Assembly (NCBI GenBank): GCA_032622095.1
Contig: CP136069.1
Coordinates: 3,437,566 to 3,501,565, forward strand
Reading direction: 5' to 3'
From: Siphonodentalium dalli
Lineage: Eukaryota; Mollusca; Scaphopoda; Gadilida; Siphonodentaliidae
DNA length: 64,000 bases
Part shown: in pieces, positions 62,544-64,000 of the stretch
Numbering within the stretch: the first letter of the stretch is position 1
Layout: each line of letters opens with the position of its first letter
The notes under the pieces: generated by a model
What the model was told of the DNA's origin: nothing
The model's database searches: none
What the model saw: only the letters and a program-made list of their open reading frames with translations
Position numbers and translations under genes: made by a program

Positions 62544-63477
62544 CTGATTTTCTCTTGGACCTTCCTTTTTGCACTGATTTATTCTGAGGCGTTTTCCCAT
62601 CTGAAGCAGTAGTTGCCTTGTTCCGAGCTTCGTCAGTTTGTTGAACAGTTTCCGGAATAATCTGTTGCTTGGTATTCTCAGAGGAATCACCAGCAACGTT
62701 CCGAGCATCGTCAGATCGTTCAACAGTCTGCACATTTTTCTGCTTGATGGATCTCTCAGAATGATTATCACGAGTTACATTAACAGGCTCCTCGACTTGC
62801 GCTGACTTCACGTTGTTCTGTTTCATGCTTCTCTCAGAACGATTATCACAAGTTACATTAACAGGCTCCTCGACTTGCGCTGACTTTTCGTTGTTCTGTT
62901 TCATGCTTCTCTCAGAACGAGTTACATTAACAGGCTCCTCGACTTGCGCTGACTTCACGTTGTTCTGTTTCATGCTTCGCTCAGAACGATTATCACGAGT
63001 TACATTAACAGGCTCCTCGACTTGCGCTGACTTCTTCTCGTTGTTCTGTTTCATGCTTCTCTCAGAACGATTATCACGAGTTACATTAACAGGCTCCTCG
63101 ACTTGCGCTGACTTCTCGTTGTTCCGCTTCATGCTTCTCTCAGAACGATTATCACGAGTTACACTGGCAGGCTCCGTGAATTCACTACTGTTCGCTGGCT
63201 TTTCCTTACTCTTAGACCGTTGTTTATTTTTATCACTCTTCTGATCATTTATGGGTGTAATATCACCTTCAGCATCGTCGTCTGTGAAATCAAACGTACT
63301 CTTAGCTTTCTGTGGAGCTGTCTTCTCTGACACACTTGCATCTTCAGCTCTCTCTTTGACATGCTTTGTGACATCTTCAGCTTTCTCTTTGACATCCTTT
63401 GTGACGTCTGATTTGTTCTGTTTCCCAACTAAATCTTTGTCAAGCTTAGCCTTTGAATAGAATTTACTACTTGGAAT
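62544..63477 (-). CDS. Exon 1 (first visible) of the large minus-strand gene, with in-frame repeats
   Basis: The acceptor is TTTTTTCTTCAG at 63478, the donor AAATCAG|GTAGAT at 62544/62543; 934 bp, 311 codons plus one base, opening in phase 0. It starts IPSSKFYSKAKLDKDLVGKQ, then a DVTKDVKEKAEDVTKHVKER repeat, STFDFTDDDAEGDITPIND, and six tandem units of 23-27 residues built on EEPVNVTRDNRSERSMKQNN (about residues 105-255). One unit lacks the DNR triplet. The tail is KKGRSKRKS-like. Upstream exons lie beyond the window. The strong in-frame minisatellite makes allele length variation likely (inference). Confidence 0.9.
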
Positions 63478-63541
63478 CTGAAGAAAAAAGTCATATTTAT
63501 AAATATTATAGGGTTCTATGTATCAATTCAATGTGATTCTA

Positions 63542-63778
63542 TTAAACTACCCTTATGGAGCCCCTCACAGACGACACTCAGCAATACAAGCTGCCACCTG
63601 TATGGGGCTCCCTACAGGAAGTTCCAGTCATGGAATGGTTAAAGTGACATGAGGCAGATATGAGAAAATAGATTGATTAACTACCCTTATGGAGCCCCTC
63701 ACAGACGACACTCAGCAATACAAGCTGCCACCTGTATGGGGCTCCCTACAGGAAGCTCCAGTCATGGAATGGTTAAAG
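63542..63778. repeat. Two H3 cassettes in direct tandem (about 136-bp unit)
   Basis: CTACCCTTATGGAGCCCCTC starts at about 63546 and 63682. Each copy ends CATGGAATGGTTAAAGTGAC, then ATGAGGCAGATATGAGAA. TTAA borders each cassette. Confidence 0.85.
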
Positions 63779-63795
63779 TGACATGAGGCAGATAT

Positions 63796-63839
63796 GAGAA
63801 TGCATTGGCACAGGGCCGTTCTGTTGGGTAAATGGTTAA
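63796..63839. mobile_element. T1 MITE right-end fragment
   Basis: GAGAATGCATTGGCACAGGG, then CCGTTCTGTTGGGTAAATGG-TTAA; the hairpin end and terminus only. Confidence 0.75.
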
Positions 63840-64000
63840 GGGTCCCATTCCCCCAGCCAATTTTTCCCCTTCTGTCATACCACAGGACATATTCCATATG
63901 TATAAAGGTATAAAGATGTTTACTTCTCAATTTTGTTGGGACAGTACTAAGAAATTTAAATAGTTGACAACTTTATTTGATTTCTAGCGAGAATGCACAC

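Overview
The window reads as an AT-rich nuclear segment of an intron-rich animal genome, most likely a lophotrochozoan and probably a mollusc. The reasons are consensus splice sites with exons scattered over the full 64 kb, a tRNA-derived SINE, several non-LTR retrotransposon relics, and dispersed repeats of a style I associate with molluscs (phrases such as 'CATAACTCTGG', 'CCAAATTTGGTT' and GGAC-rich tails). No operons, CRISPR arrays, rRNA or tRNA genes were seen. The organism call is inference.

Only one host gene is supported. It lies on the minus strand and spans essentially the whole window. Twelve exons, from 63477 down to 2479, join without a stop codon and with matching codon phase at nearly every junction. 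They give an internal stretch of about 1,378 codons; the 5' start lies beyond the right edge and the 3' end beyond the left edge. The protein is basic/acidic, Lys/Ser-rich and low in complexity, with in-frame tandem repeats in its two big exons, and ends in a predicted coiled coil. The best guess is a chromosome-axis (SYCP2-like) protein, but that rests on a remembered resemblance and is unproven.

The introns are a dense layer cake of mobile elements. (i) At least five families are flanked by TTAA (piggyBac-style). Three nested insertions rebuild a sensible empty site when one TTAA is kept. (ii) A near-perfect palindromic family of about 215 bp (here 'P'), with TA-flanked ends CAGTAATGCCC, has about 20 copies or halves. 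(iii) A 69-bp hairpin cassette with 33-bp arms and one conserved mismatch occurs about 20 times and is embedded in several different TTAA elements. (iv) A hAT-type element (6402-7643) has a perfect 8-bp duplication. (v) A 6.2-kb inverted-repeat insertion (38131-44351) sits inside a P copy. (vi) A 1.5-kb element (54927-56443) has 29-bp terminal inverted repeats and carries about ten copies of a 15-16-bp word. (vii) One non-LTR retrotransposon (21235-24172) has its middle inverted inside the RT domain. (viii) An 871-bp coding insertion (8185-9055) has its empty site visible in a second repeat copy at 27.2 kb. (ix) Tandem arrays occur at 0.9-2.3, 4.2-5.4, 52.2-53.9 and 57.2-57.9 kb.

Layout: 0-10 kb holds the last visible exons, a minisatellite, the hAT element and a tandemly copied splice donor. 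10-24 kb holds palindromes, CR1/L2-type and other LINE relics and exon 10. 24-37 kb holds exons 6-9 amid nested TTAA elements. 37-45 kb is mostly the 6.2-kb insertion. 45-54 kb holds the SINE, exons 4 and 5 and a 22-bp satellite. 54-64 kb holds exon 3, the 1.5-kb element, a palindrome array and the two large exons 2 and 1.
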